Source: JAFDCJ01 sp964527835 (GTDB taxonomy: Bacteria; Desulfobacterota; Desulfobacteria; Desulfobacterales; JAFDCJ01). From it: DNA of 64,000 nucleotides. Positions 46,509 to 54,353 of the stretch are shown here, in pieces. The translations under genes and the position numbers were made by a program. The notes under the pieces are model-generated. The model did not search any database, was not told where the DNA came from, and saw only the letters and a program-made list of their open reading frames with translations. Numbering within the stretch: the first letter of the stretch is position 1; each line of letters opens with the position of its first letter. Location: positions 62,001-126,000 of the forward strand of contig CAZGNV010000001.1 in NCBI GenBank assembly GCA_964527835.1, given 5' to 3'.

Positions 46509-48095
46509 ATGATGAACCTGAGCCGACCGAACGCCAATGACGCTCTTCAGACCAGAAACCGTTCGCGCGAAATCGCGCCGCAATCCGGCATCTGCAGCCG
46601 GTGCATTGATGGCTGCAAGGGAAACTGCGACCTGTTCAAAGCGACTTTTCGTGGGCGGGAGCTTCTTTACCCGCAGCCCTTTGGCAGCATCACCGCCGGT
46701 GCCGACAAGGACTACCCGGTGGATTATTCCCATTTGAATATTATGGGGTATGCCCTGGGGGCCAAGGGGGTCGAGGCCGACCCGGATAAAGCCACATTTC
46801 CAAGTGTCGATACCGAAACCTCCTACGGGGTTAACGAGAAAGTCAAGATGAAAGTGCCGATATTCACCGGAGCCCTCGGCAGCACGGATATTGCGCGCAA
46901 GAACTGGAGGCATTTTGCCATTGGAGCTGCGATCAGCGGCATCAGTCTGGTATGCGGCGAAAATGTGTGTGGCATTGATCCTGAGTTGGAACTTGACAGC
47001 AATGGCAAAATCAAAAAATCACCCGAAATGGATCGCCGGGTGGAAGAATATCGCCGCTACCATGAAGGCTACGGCGATATCCTGGTGCAGATGAATGTCG
47101 AAGACACCCGCAATGGCGTGGCTGAATATGTCATCGAGAAGCTCGGTGTGGAAACCATCGAATTGAAATGGGGCCAGGGTGCCAAGTGCATTGGCGGAGA
47201 AATCAAGGTAAACTCCCTGGAGCGGGCCCTCGAGTTGAAAAAACGCGGATATATCGTCACCCCGGACCCGGGCGACCCCGCCCATCAGGCAGCTTTTAAA
47301 GCAGGTCCCCTGAAACAGTTTGAACGGCACTCGCGCCTCGGCTTTGTGGATCAGGAAGGATTTATGAACGAGGTGCAACGATTGCGCAAACTCGGCGCCA
47401 AACGCGTCACCCTGAAAACAGGTGCTTATCCAATGCGGGAACTGGCCATGGCCATCCGCTGGTCCAGCGACGCCGGTATAGATCTGCTGACCATCGATGG
47501 GGCACCGGGGGGAACCGGCATGAGCCCCTGGCGCATGATGACCGAGTGGGGGATTCCTTCAATCTACCTGCATTCCATGGCCTATGAATTGAGCGATCGA
47601 TTGGCTAAAAGCGGCAAACGCGTCCCGGACCTGGCCTTTGCAGGCGGTTTTTCATCTGAAGATCATGTCTTCAAAGCTCTGGCTCTGGGCGCACCGTACT
47701 GCAAGGCTGTCTGCATGGGCCGCGCCTTGATGATTCCGGGCATGGTTGGCAAAAATACGGAAAAATGGTTGCGCGACGAAGATGGCGGCCTGCCGCCGAG
47801 CATATCCAAATTCGGCTACACTAAAGAAGAAATCTTCATGAATTATGAAGTCTTAAAGGAAAAATACGGATCCGAAGCAGACACATTGCCGCTGGGCGCC
47901 ATCGGACTATATAACGTTACCGATAAAATTAAAGTCGGACTCCAGCAGATGATGGCCGGATCACGCAACTGGAAGGTGGAATATATCAGCCGCAACGACC
48001 TGTTCTCCCTGACAGAGGAATGTGCCAGAATCACCGGTATCAAATACGTAATGGATGCCTTTCGGGAGGAGGCCCTGGAAATCATCGATGCGTAG
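46509..48095 (+). CDS. FMN-binding glutamate-synthase-domain protein
   Basis: This 528-residue protein contains the alpha/beta-barrel of the glutamate synthase central domain. ELKWGQGAKCIGGEIKV matches the usual G-A-K-P-G-x-G-G loop with Cys in place of Pro. TIDGAPGGTGMSPWRMMTEWGIPS and LAFAGGFSSEDHVFKALALGA are typical FMN-site segments. The cysteine cluster of GltB (CHxxxCPxG) is absent; instead the N-terminus has C-x2-C-x3-C-x3-C (residues 29-40, CSRCIDGCKGNC), a possible metal or iron-sulfur site. No glutaminase domain is present, so it is not ordinary GOGAT. AGGAGG precedes the ATG. It is 61 bp upstream of a defective GDH-like gene. Confidence 0.85.
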   Translation: MMNLSRPNANDALQTRNRSREIAPQSGICSRCIDGCKGNCDLFKATFRGRELLYPQPFGSITAGADKDYPVDYSHLNIMGYALGAKGVEADPDKATFPSVDTETSYGVNEKVKMKVPIFTGALGSTDIARKNWRHFAIGAAISGISLVCGENVCGIDPELELDSNGKIKKSPEMDRRVEEYRRYHEGYGDILVQMNVEDTRNGVAEYVIEKLGVETIELKWGQGAKCIGGEIKVNSLERALELKKRGYIVTPDPGDPAHQAAFKAGPLKQFERHSRLGFVDQEGFMNEVQRLRKLGAKRVTLKTGAYPMRELAMAIRWSSDAGIDLLTIDGAPGGTGMSPWRMMTEWGIPSIYLHSMAYELSDRLAKSGKRVPDLAFAGGFSSEDHVFKALALGAPYCKAVCMGRALMIPGMVGKNTEKWLRDEDGGLPPSISKFGYTKEEIFMNYEVLKEKYGSEADTLPLGAIGLYNVTDKIKVGLQQMMAGSRNWKVEYISRNDLFSLTEECARITGIKYVMDAFREEALEIIDA

Positions 48096-48156
48096 TTGGG
48101 ACCCTTGAAATTGGACGTTTTTTTAACCCCCTGGCCAAGTTTGAAGGAGGTTTGAC

Positions 48157-49509
48157 ATGTCAGATAGAATTATAAAGCAGGTGCTGGCAAAAGATCCGGG
48201 AGAAAAAGAATTTCATCAATCCGTCCTGGAGTTTGTCGAAACCATAGCGCCGGTATTAGAGCACCACCCCGAATATCGACAACTGGGAGTCCTGGAAAGA
48301 ATTCTGGAGCCTGAACGCGTAATCACGTTTCGGGTTCCTTGGATGGATGACGGGGGATGGGTGCGTGTCAATCGCGCCTATCGCATCGAAATGAACAGCG
48401 CCATTGGGCCCTATAAAGGTGGCCTGAGATTTCACCCATCTGTAAATCACAGCATCCTGAAATTTCTGGCCTTCGAGCAGGTCTTTAAAAATGCCCTGAC
48501 CACGCTTCCCCTCGGAGGTGCCCAGGGCGGATCTGATTTTGAACCCAAGGGAAAGTCGGACAACGAGGTAATGCGCTTCTGCCAGAATTTTATGACCGAA
48601 TTATCCCGTCACATCGGACAGGATACCGACATTCCAGGAAGAGGGCTCGGCGTTGGGACCAGGGAAATCGGATACCTCTTTGGCATGTATAAAAAGCAGC
48701 GCAACGAATTTACCGGGGTTTTGACCGGCAAAGGTTTGCAATGGGGCGGAAGCCATATTCGCATGGAAGCTACCGGATACGGTGTTGTCTACTTCGCGGC
48801 CGAGATGCTGGCGGCGCGCAATGAAACCCTGGAAGGCAAAACCTGCCTGGTATCCGGTTCCGGTAATGTCGCCCAGCATGCAGCTGAAAAAATCATTGAA
48901 CTGGGCGGCAAAGTACTGACGCTTTCCGATTCATCCGGCTACATCTATGACGCGGAAGGCATCGACAGCAAAAAACTTGCATTTGTCAAACGCTTAAAGA
49001 ACCTTAAACGCGGCAGGATTCAGGAATATGTCGACAAGTATTCCGAAACCATTTACACCGAAGCTGACAGCTCCCTGGATTACAATCCACTGTGGAGCCA
49101 CCGGGCCGACTGCGCTTTCCCGTGTGCGGTGGAAAATGAAATTCAACCAAAAGATGCCCATAACCTGGTCAACAATGGCATTAAAATGATCTGTGAAGGT
49201 GCCGACATGCCAGCGACACCTGAAGCTGTCAGGATTTTTCTGGACAGCAACCTGCTGTATGCTCCGGGAAAGGCAGCCAACGCCGGCGGAGTGGCGGTGT
49301 CCGGTCTGGAGATCGCCCAAAACAGAATGCTTTTAAACTGGTCCGCCGAAGAAGTCGATCAGCGCTTGCGGACCATTGTGAAAAACATCCACCAGAACTG
49401 TCTGGATGTCGCTGCAGAATACGGTGAGCCCGGCAACTACCTAGCAGGTGCGAACATCGCAGGGTTTGTGCGCGTGGTCGATGCCATGCTGGATCAGGGA
49501 CTGGTGTAG
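48157..49509 (+). CDS. Glutamate dehydrogenase-like protein lacking both catalytic residues
   Basis: This 450-residue protein aligns over its whole length with hexameric NADP-type GdhA. Substrate-binding lysines corresponding to Clostridium symbiosum Lys89 and Lys113 remain (GPYKGGLRF, Lys87; QVFKNAL, Lys111). The nucleotide-binding GSGNVAQHAAE and the late substrate Ser (GGVAVSGLE) also remain. The catalytic Lys125 site, normally P-M-G-G-x-K-G-G, reads PLGGAQGG with Gln123; the catalytic Asp165 site, normally P-A-G-D, reads PGRG with Gly163. It should not work as a normal dehydrogenase, yet it has no frameshift and a good AAGGAGG site. It lies between the glutamate-synthase-like and KAS III-like genes. 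A different reaction, or a binding or regulatory role, is inferred. Confidence 0.85.
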   Translation: MSDRIIKQVLAKDPGEKEFHQSVLEFVETIAPVLEHHPEYRQLGVLERILEPERVITFRVPWMDDGGWVRVNRAYRIEMNSAIGPYKGGLRFHPSVNHSILKFLAFEQVFKNALTTLPLGGAQGGSDFEPKGKSDNEVMRFCQNFMTELSRHIGQDTDIPGRGLGVGTREIGYLFGMYKKQRNEFTGVLTGKGLQWGGSHIRMEATGYGVVYFAAEMLAARNETLEGKTCLVSGSGNVAQHAAEKIIELGGKVLTLSDSSGYIYDAEGIDSKKLAFVKRLKNLKRGRIQEYVDKYSETIYTEADSSLDYNPLWSHRADCAFPCAVENEIQPKDAHNLVNNGIKMICEGADMPATPEAVRIFLDSNLLYAPGKAANAGGVAVSGLEIAQNRMLLNWSAEEVDQRLRTIVKNIHQNCLDVAAEYGEPGNYLAGANIAGFVRVVDAMLDQGLV

Positions 49510-49585
49510 GGATCACTGGAGTAGCGACCCGAAATTTTTTATAAAACATCTGAAATTAGAGTCCAAGGAGCCTCGTCTTTTAATC

Positions 49586-50647
49586 ATGGCCAATTCGATC
49601 ATCACGGCAACGGGCAGTTACATTCCACCAGCCCGAATCCCGAACACCCATTTTCTCGATAATGAATTTTATGGACCCGACGGCCGGCGGCTTGAACGTC
49701 CCAACCTCGAAATTATAAAAAAACTTTATGAGATTACGGGCATCCGCGAACGACGTTACGCGCCCGACGCCATGACCACCTCAGAGATGGCCTGGCTGGC
49801 GGCCGAACAGGCACTGGAGGGCATTGACCGGGAAAGCCTCGACTACATCATCGTGGCTCAAAATTTTGGGGACATTGCCCCGGCACACCTCAAACCGGAC
49901 ATGGTCCCCACCATCGCCGCCCGGGTCAAGCACAAGCTGCGAATCAAAAACCCTTACACCGTGGCCTTTGACATTCCCTTCGGCTGCCCCGGCTGGCTGC
50001 AGGCCGCCATCATGGCCGACTATTACATCAAGTCCGGCGATGCCCGGCGCGTGCTGATCATCGGCGCCGAGATACTGTCCCGGGTGTCCGATCCCCATGA
50101 TGTCGACTGTATGATTTATGCTGACGGGGCCGGGGCCTCGCTGATCGAGGCAACCGACCAGGACGCGGGCATCCTGTCGCACCTGACCCGGTCAGACACC
50201 TACGACGAAGCCTATCTCCTGTACTATGGAAAATCGTACAACCCCGAACGCAACGGCAGCGACCTGTTCATCAAGATGGAGGGGCATGAAATTTACAAAT
50301 ACGCGGTCAGGAAAGTTCCCGAAGTGGTGAAGAAAAACCTGGACAAGACGGGCATCGGTCTGCAGGAGGTCAAAAAAGTTCTGATCCACCAGGCCAATGA
50401 AAAAATGGACGAGGCGATCCTGAAAAGACTGTTCGAACTGTATGATATCAAGGAAATCCCCGCGGACTTGATGCCCATGACGATCTCCTGGTGCGGCAAC
50501 AGCTCGGTGGCTACCCTGCCCACCCTGCTCGACCTGATCTTGAAAGGCAAGCTGGACAATCATGCGCTGCATTCAGGGGATATCGCCGTCTTCGCCTCGG
50601 TGGGGGCCGGCATGAATATCAACTCCATGATATACCGGATGCCCTGA
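49586..50647 (+). CDS. Beta-ketoacyl-ACP synthase III-like enzyme
   Basis: This 353-residue condensing enzyme of the FabH type has the complete catalytic triad: Cys134 in PFGCPGWLQA, His in VLIHQANEK and Asn in SWCGNSSVAT. It would join an acyl-CoA with malonyl-ACP or a related acceptor, or make or break a carbon-oxygen or carbon-nitrogen bond as in some FabH relatives. AAGGAG lies 16-18 nt before the ATG. It is somewhat longer than typical FabH (about 317-330). Here it is not with fatty acid synthesis genes but 76 bp after the GDH-like gene, pointing to a specialised product. Confidence 0.88.
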   Translation: MANSIITATGSYIPPARIPNTHFLDNEFYGPDGRRLERPNLEIIKKLYEITGIRERRYAPDAMTTSEMAWLAAEQALEGIDRESLDYIIVAQNFGDIAPAHLKPDMVPTIAARVKHKLRIKNPYTVAFDIPFGCPGWLQAAIMADYYIKSGDARRVLIIGAEILSRVSDPHDVDCMIYADGAGASLIEATDQDAGILSHLTRSDTYDEAYLLYYGKSYNPERNGSDLFIKMEGHEIYKYAVRKVPEVVKKNLDKTGIGLQEVKKVLIHQANEKMDEAILKRLFELYDIKEIPADLMPMTISWCGNSSVATLPTLLDLILKGKLDNHALHSGDIAVFASVGAGMNINSMIYRMP

Positions 50648-50685
50648 AAATCCATCCCGCTGTTGTTGCCTTCCTGCTTCTAAAA

Positions 50686-50723
50686 AAAGAGGGGGTGCCG
50701 ACAATCGTCTGCACCCCCTCTTT
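50686..50723. terminator. Bidirectional intrinsic terminator
   Basis: The inverted repeat AAAGAGGGGGTGC (50686-50698) / GCACCCCCTCTTT (50711-50723) has a 12-nt loop and A/T-rich flanks on both sides. It lies between the convergent KAS III-like gene and rpsI and should terminate both. Confidence 0.9.
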
Positions 50724-50741
50724 GCATTTGATACAGGCACC

Positions 50742-51137
50742 TTACCGTTTTGAGAACTGGAACCGGGCCCGGGCGCCTTTCTGGCCGTATTTTTTTCTTT
50801 CCTTCACCCGCGGATCACGTTTGATGAAGCCGGCCTTTTTCAGGGCCAGTCTGAAATCCGGGTTGAGCGCGACCAGGGCCCGGGTGATTCCATGTCTCAC
50901 GGCACCGGCCTGCCCGGAAATCCCACCGCCGATAACGGTGGCCTTGACATCGTATGACCCCAGCGTGTTGGTAATCTTGAACGGTTGGATCATATCCTCA
51001 CGAGTGGTTTCAATTGGAAAGTACTCGGCAACCGGGCGATTGTTGATGATAATTTCACCCTTGCCGGGCTTCAGCCACGTCCTGGCGATGGCCGTTTTTC
51101 GTCTGCCGGTTGCGTAATAAACGTTTTCCTGCTCCAT
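50742..51137 (-). CDS. rpsI: 30S ribosomal protein S9
   Basis: This 131-residue ribosomal protein starts YATGRRKTAIARTWLKPGKGEI after a short N-terminus and ends with the conserved basic tail KKYGQKGARARFQFSKR, which in other S9 proteins reaches into the decoding region of the 30S subunit. GGGISGQAGAVRHGITRAL is the conserved central segment. It follows rplM by 33 bp, the usual rplM-rpsI order, and is closed by the terminator at 50686-50723. Confidence 0.97.
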   Translation of the reverse strand: MEQENVYYATGRRKTAIARTWLKPGKGEIIINNRPVAEYFPIETTREDMIQPFKITNTLGSYDVKATVIGGGISGQAGAVRHGITRALVALNPDFRLALKKAGFIKRDPRVKERKKYGQKGARARFQFSKR

Positions 51138-51170
51138 TTAATTCTCCCGAATTGTACTGAATTGGTTTGC

Positions 51171-51611
51171 TTAGATTTTCAAAGGCTCCGGATTCTGCGC
51201 CCCGTGCGGATGCTGATCGCCGGGGTAGACTTTCAATTTTTTATACAATTTTCTGCCCAGCCTGTTTTTCGGCAGCATGCCCTTGACCGCAAAGCGGATC
51301 AAATCCTCCGGGCGCTTTTGCTTGAGTTCTCTGGCGGTCGTCGTTGTCAATCCGCCGACATAGCCGCTGTGACGGTAATAGCGTTTTTGATCGAGTTTAT
51401 TGCCGGTCAGCCGGATCTTGTCCGCATTGATCACCACCAGCCAATCGCCGGTGTCGACATGCGGCGTATACAGCGGGTTGTGTTTGCCCTGCAAGCGGGA
51501 GGCCAGGGTCGTGGCCAGCCGTCCCAGCACAGCTCCGTCAGCGTCAACCAGGAACCATTTTTCCGGGTTGTCCGTATTTTTTGCACTGTAGGTGTATTTT
51601 TTCACGTTCAC
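51171..51611 (-). CDS. rplM: 50S ribosomal protein L13
   Basis: This 146-residue ribosomal protein has the conserved WFLVDADGAVLGRLAT near the N-terminus, GDWLVVINADKIRLTGNK in the middle and AVKGMLPKNRLGRKLYKKLKVYPGDQHPHGAQ toward the C-terminus. It is an early-assembly protein of the large subunit. It is the first gene of the rplM-rpsI operon. The upstream region up to 51716 holds no gene, and repeat elements begin there, so the promoter should lie within about 100 bp. Confidence 0.97.
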   Translation of the reverse strand: MNVKKYTYSAKNTDNPEKWFLVDADGAVLGRLATTLASRLQGKHNPLYTPHVDTGDWLVVINADKIRLTGNKLDQKRYYRHSGYVGGLTTTTARELKQKRPEDLIRFAVKGMLPKNRLGRKLYKKLKVYPGDQHPHGAQNPEPLKI

Positions 51612-51718
51612 GATCTCCTGTTGATAATGAATCCAGCATATCTATTCAATTAATCCCTGCCTGTCAAGGAAAAACATTGAAAATTCACAATTAAAATTGA
51701 ATAAAATTGATTGAAGGT

Positions 51719-51924
51719 GTGAATCGGCCGGCGCATGATATTTTCTTCCAACCGGTATGAAACCATACCGTTGCAGCGTGCCCCATGTTTGGGACTAGAG
51801 CCATATTATCTGCTCACTTGAATGGGTACAGTGCCATTCATCCCAAACAAGGGGCACTGCGAAAACAAGGTGCTGTCGAGTATCATACCGGTTTCCAGAA
51901 AACACCATCCCCCGGCCAATTCAC
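51719..51924 (+). repeat. Dispersed repeat B, copy 3
   Basis: This 206-bp copy is bounded by GTGAATCGGCCGG and CCGGCCAATTCAC. It keeps the internal arms AACCGGTATGAAACC / GTATCATACCGGTT and the CAAACAAGGGG segment. It has the same orientation as copy 1. Confidence 0.82.
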
Positions 51925-51981
51925 ATCGGTTTTTAAGAACTCTGTAACTTTTCAAAAGCTCTGGTATTAAAATCCATACTG

Positions 51982-52166
51982 AGCGCAATATGTATTTTGG
52001 TTGAGCGTCATTGTCCATTTGGGGAGCAAAGCCAGCGGGTCGGTGGGCGTTGAAAATTGCAAGCTGTCTGAGGCGCTTGCGCCGAGTTCTTGCAATTTAG
52101 CCCACCGATGCGCTGGCGCCCCAAATGGACACAGAAAGCGAGGCCAAAATGCATATTGTGCGGCGC
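51982..52166. repeat. Repeat C, full element
   Basis: This 185-bp element has inverted ends: GCGCAATATGTATTTTGG and TGTCCATTTGGGG on the left, mirrored by CCCCAAATGGACA and CCAAAATGCATATTGTGCGG on the right. The middle can form a long hairpin from CGGTGGGC / GCCCACCG and AAATTGCAAG-type arms. The GCAAG / CTTGC centre resembles that of repeat A. Confidence 0.75.
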
Positions 52167-52333
52167 CCATCAGATTTTTTTTAAAGCCTTACTCGTCGCT
52201 GAAAGAGATGGCTCAATTAAGCAGTGACAAATTTGAACCTTTACAGAATTCGCTGGCTGGTCTAAAATCAAAGCCAGTTGCAGCAATATAAGCACGCCCA
52301 TGCAGGTTGCAAGGCATTTGAGGAGAACCTGGT

Positions 52334-52975
52334 ATGCCGCCGCTGGAAATTGAAGTTAAATTCTATCTCCCCGACGCCCCCGCCATGCGCCGGCGCATCA
52401 TCGAGTTCGGCGCCCGGTCCCGGGGACGGCATTTTGAGCACAACATCCGTTATGAAGACCGCAGCTGCAGCCTGATAAAGAAAAGATCGCTTTTGCGCCT
52501 GCGCCGGTCCATACAAACCACCCTGACCTACAAATACCCGCCGGCGGACAAAGACAGCCAGTTCAAAGTCTTAAACGAACTGGAAGTCGCTGTCGATGAT
52601 TTCGCTACCATGAACCGCATCCTGGAATCCCTCGGATTGCATGCCGAACAGGTTTATGAGAAATGGCGCGAAACCCTGGTGCTGGATGCCACCCACTTTT
52701 GCATGGATTCCATGCCCTTTGCCGATTTTCTCGAAATCGAGGGCCCTGCCGCTAAAATCCGCCATTATGCGTCCTGCCTCGGGCTGGACTGGAACAGCCG
52801 CATTGTCCTCAATTACCTGGAGATTTTCGAAGTGCTCAAAAAAAAATGGGGGCTTGAATTCACGGATGTCACCTTTGAAAATTTCAAGGATGTGTCAGAA
52901 GACTTCAGTGTTCTTTTGGATCTTGTTCAGGCTGGGGAGAAAGACGAACGTCCAACGTCGAATAAGAAAAACTAA
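52334..52975 (+). CDS. CYTH-domain protein (class IV adenylate cyclase / triphosphatase family)
   Basis: This 213-residue protein starts with the CYTH signature EIEVKFYLPD (E-x-E-x-K, residues 5-9). Further conserved charged residues line the tunnel: RLRRSIQTTLTYKYP, FKVLNELEVAVDDF, RETLVLDATHFCMDSMPFADFLEIEG. CYTH enzymes act on triphosphates (thiamine triphosphate, RNA 5'-triphosphate, ATP to cAMP). Class IV adenylate cyclases are similar in size, so a cyclase is possible but cannot be distinguished here. The 3' end forms one arm of a long hairpin at about 52947-53014. Confidence 0.8.
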   Translation: MPPLEIEVKFYLPDAPAMRRRIIEFGARSRGRHFEHNIRYEDRSCSLIKKRSLLRLRRSIQTTLTYKYPPADKDSQFKVLNELEVAVDDFATMNRILESLGLHAEQVYEKWRETLVLDATHFCMDSMPFADFLEIEGPAAKIRHYASCLGLDWNSRIVLNYLEIFEVLKKKWGLEFTDVTFENFKDVSEDFSVLLDLVQAGEKDERPTSNKKN

Positions 52976-53014
52976 AAATCGACATTCATCTCTTATCATT
53001 CGGCGTTCGACGTT
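52947..53014. terminator. Imperfect long hairpin after the CYTH gene
   Basis: ACGTCCAACGTCGAATAAGA and its imperfect inverse TCTTATCATTCGGCGTTCGACG surround an A-rich loop. The left arm lies inside the last codons of the gene. It may terminate or stabilise the transcript. A related GTTCGATGTTCGACGTTCG sequence occurs at 53318-53337. Confidence 0.5.
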
Positions 53015-53020
53015 GAGTGT

Positions 53021-53316
53021 TGATGAAGTCGTAAAAAGTCGAATTTTCCCGCTTAAGCAAGCCTTTTCGGGAGCTGTTCAGGGTTTCGCTAAAGTTGAAG
53101 ATTCCCTGTTAGGGAATCTTCCCAGTAGGGAATACTGTCTTTTTTAATTTCGCTCGCTGACCCCGCAGCAAGCTGCGGGGATTGCGCTCGCAACCTGGCC
53201 AAGAGACCCGTCGCAAGCTCCTCAAACAGCTTGAAGTTTTTAACGCTCAACCCTTCACAGCTCTTTTTCCGAAAAGGGTTGATGGCGCTCGAAAATGACT
53301 TTTTATGGGACCGTCA
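53021..53316. repeat. Dispersed intergenic repeat A, full-length copy with extra insert
   Basis: This 296-bp copy is in the opposite orientation to that at 14327, bounded by TGATGAAGTCGTAAAAAGTC and GACTTTTTATGGGACCGTCA. The middle is about 100 bp longer than in the 191-bp copy and carries two perfect hairpins: AAGATTCCCT/AGGGAATCTT (53098-53120) and CCCCGCAG/CTGCGGGG (around 53161-53180). Confidence 0.78.
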
Positions 53317-53344
53317 GTGTTCGATGTTCGACGTTCGTCCTTTC

Positions 53345-54304
53345 TTACTCTCCCGTATTTTTCAGCACCTTCAACAGGGCGTCCGGTGACGGAGGTCCGG
53401 CGGCTTTGCCGGGGGCCGCCGCCGGCAGCTTGACGGCAAAATCCTGCTCGAGCAGCAGCCGCCCCGCCCGCGTGTAGACATATACCGAAGCCGTATCATA
53501 TTTTTCGGCAGACCGCGGTATGCGGGCGGTAAACTTCATGGTTCTGAAATAGTTGATTCCAAAAGCATATCCCCGATGGCTGCCGGTGGGCTTGCCGTCC
53601 ACCAGCGGTTGCCGCGGTATGCTCAGCCACCGGCCTGGCTCCAGCTGCGCCCCTTTCAGAACCACGATGGCGTGGCCGGAAACGCGCCGGGAATTTGCGC
53701 TGGTGTTCTTCAGTTTGAACTGGACGCGCAGATTACGGCTGCCGGCCACCGGAAAAATTTTGAAGTTTTCAATGGCCACCCCTAGTTTCGGTCGGGTGGC
53801 CGCCACCGCCGATGTCTTATCAGCCGGAGGCGGCACCGCGGTCCGTGGTTTTTCCTTCACCTGCTCGGACGCCCGACGCGGCACTGCCACCTTTTGTTTT
53901 ATTTCAGTTTGTTTGGATGCATTCTCATCAGCGGGTTCGTCCGGCCCCGGAACACGCTGTTGCGCTTTTCGGGTTTGTTCGAGGACCAGGCGCGCCATTA
54001 GAATTTCATTGTCGTGGCGCAGTGCACCCAATTGCTGTCTCAGATTTTGCACGCTGGCTTCAAGCTGCCTGTTTTTCTGGGCCAGGGTGCGGTTGAAAAG
54101 ATAAAACCCGACAACCGCCGCAACCGCAAGGATCACAACCAAAATCCCGGCAATCACCAGCCCTTTAAAATACTTGAGGGTGATCACTTTTCCATGATCG
54201 CCGATAAACATAAGAGTCCAGTGACGGTCCGGTATCAGACGCCGGCCGGTCTTGCTTTTGCGCGTCCTGTTCTCTGAGCGGTCCTGTGAATTATCCATGG
54301 ACAA
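53345..54304 (-). CDS. Membrane-anchored coiled-coil protein, unknown function
   Basis: This 319-residue protein has a basic cytoplasmic N-terminus (RTRKSKTGRRLIPDRHWTLMFIG), one membrane segment (GLVIAGILVVILAVAAVVGFYLF, residues about 49-71) and a coiled coil (LAQKNRQLEASVQNLRQQL, to about 110). A Pro/Ala/Lys-rich linker and a C-terminal domain of about 140 residues follow, containing NLRVQFKLKNTSANSRRVSGHAIVVLKG. The first half resembles the N-terminus of envelope M23 peptidases, but no peptidase domain is present. The beta-rich C-terminal part should face the periplasm. It is 36 bp downstream of the SAM-hydroxide adenosyltransferase gene. Confidence 0.75.
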   Translation of the reverse strand: MSMDNSQDRSENRTRKSKTGRRLIPDRHWTLMFIGDHGKVITLKYFKGLVIAGILVVILAVAAVVGFYLFNRTLAQKNRQLEASVQNLRQQLGALRHDNEILMARLVLEQTRKAQQRVPGPDEPADENASKQTEIKQKVAVPRRASEQVKEKPRTAVPPPADKTSAVAATRPKLGVAIENFKIFPVAGSRNLRVQFKLKNTSANSRRVSGHAIVVLKGAQLEPGRWLSIPRQPLVDGKPTGSHRGYAFGINYFRTMKFTARIPRSAEKYDTASVYVYTRAGRLLLEQDFAVKLPAAAPGKAAGPPSPDALLKVLKNTGE

Positions 54305-54324
54305 GGTTCCGGTTGGCTTCCAAC

Positions 54325-54353
54325 AGCTTAAAAATGACTTTTACGGGGCCGTC
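54325..54353. repeat. Dispersed intergenic repeat A, end fragment overlapping a gene
   Basis: AAAAATGACTTTTACGGGGCCGTCA is the left end of repeat A, inverted. It overlaps the last codons of the SAM hydroxide adenosyltransferase gene; its TAA within CCGTAAAAGTC provides the stop codon (54343-54341). Confidence 0.6.

Larger units (their letters stand above)
51612..52333. other. Repeat-rich intergenic region upstream of rplM and the CYTH gene
   Basis: About 720 bp with no gene. It contains repeat B copy 3 (51719-51924) and repeat C (51982-52166) in tandem. A promoter for rplM (minus) is expected near 51612-51710 but no clear boxes were found. Confidence 0.55.

Noticed and set aside
48157..49509. 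Ordinary assimilatory glutamate dehydrogenase (gdhA)
   Set aside because: The fold matches, but both catalytic residues are changed, so the gene symbol was withheld.
53098..53180. A CRISPR-like or attachment-site arrangement in the palindromic stretch
   Set aside because: There are only two different hairpins inside a repeat A copy, no regular repeat-spacer order and no integrase or cas gene nearby.
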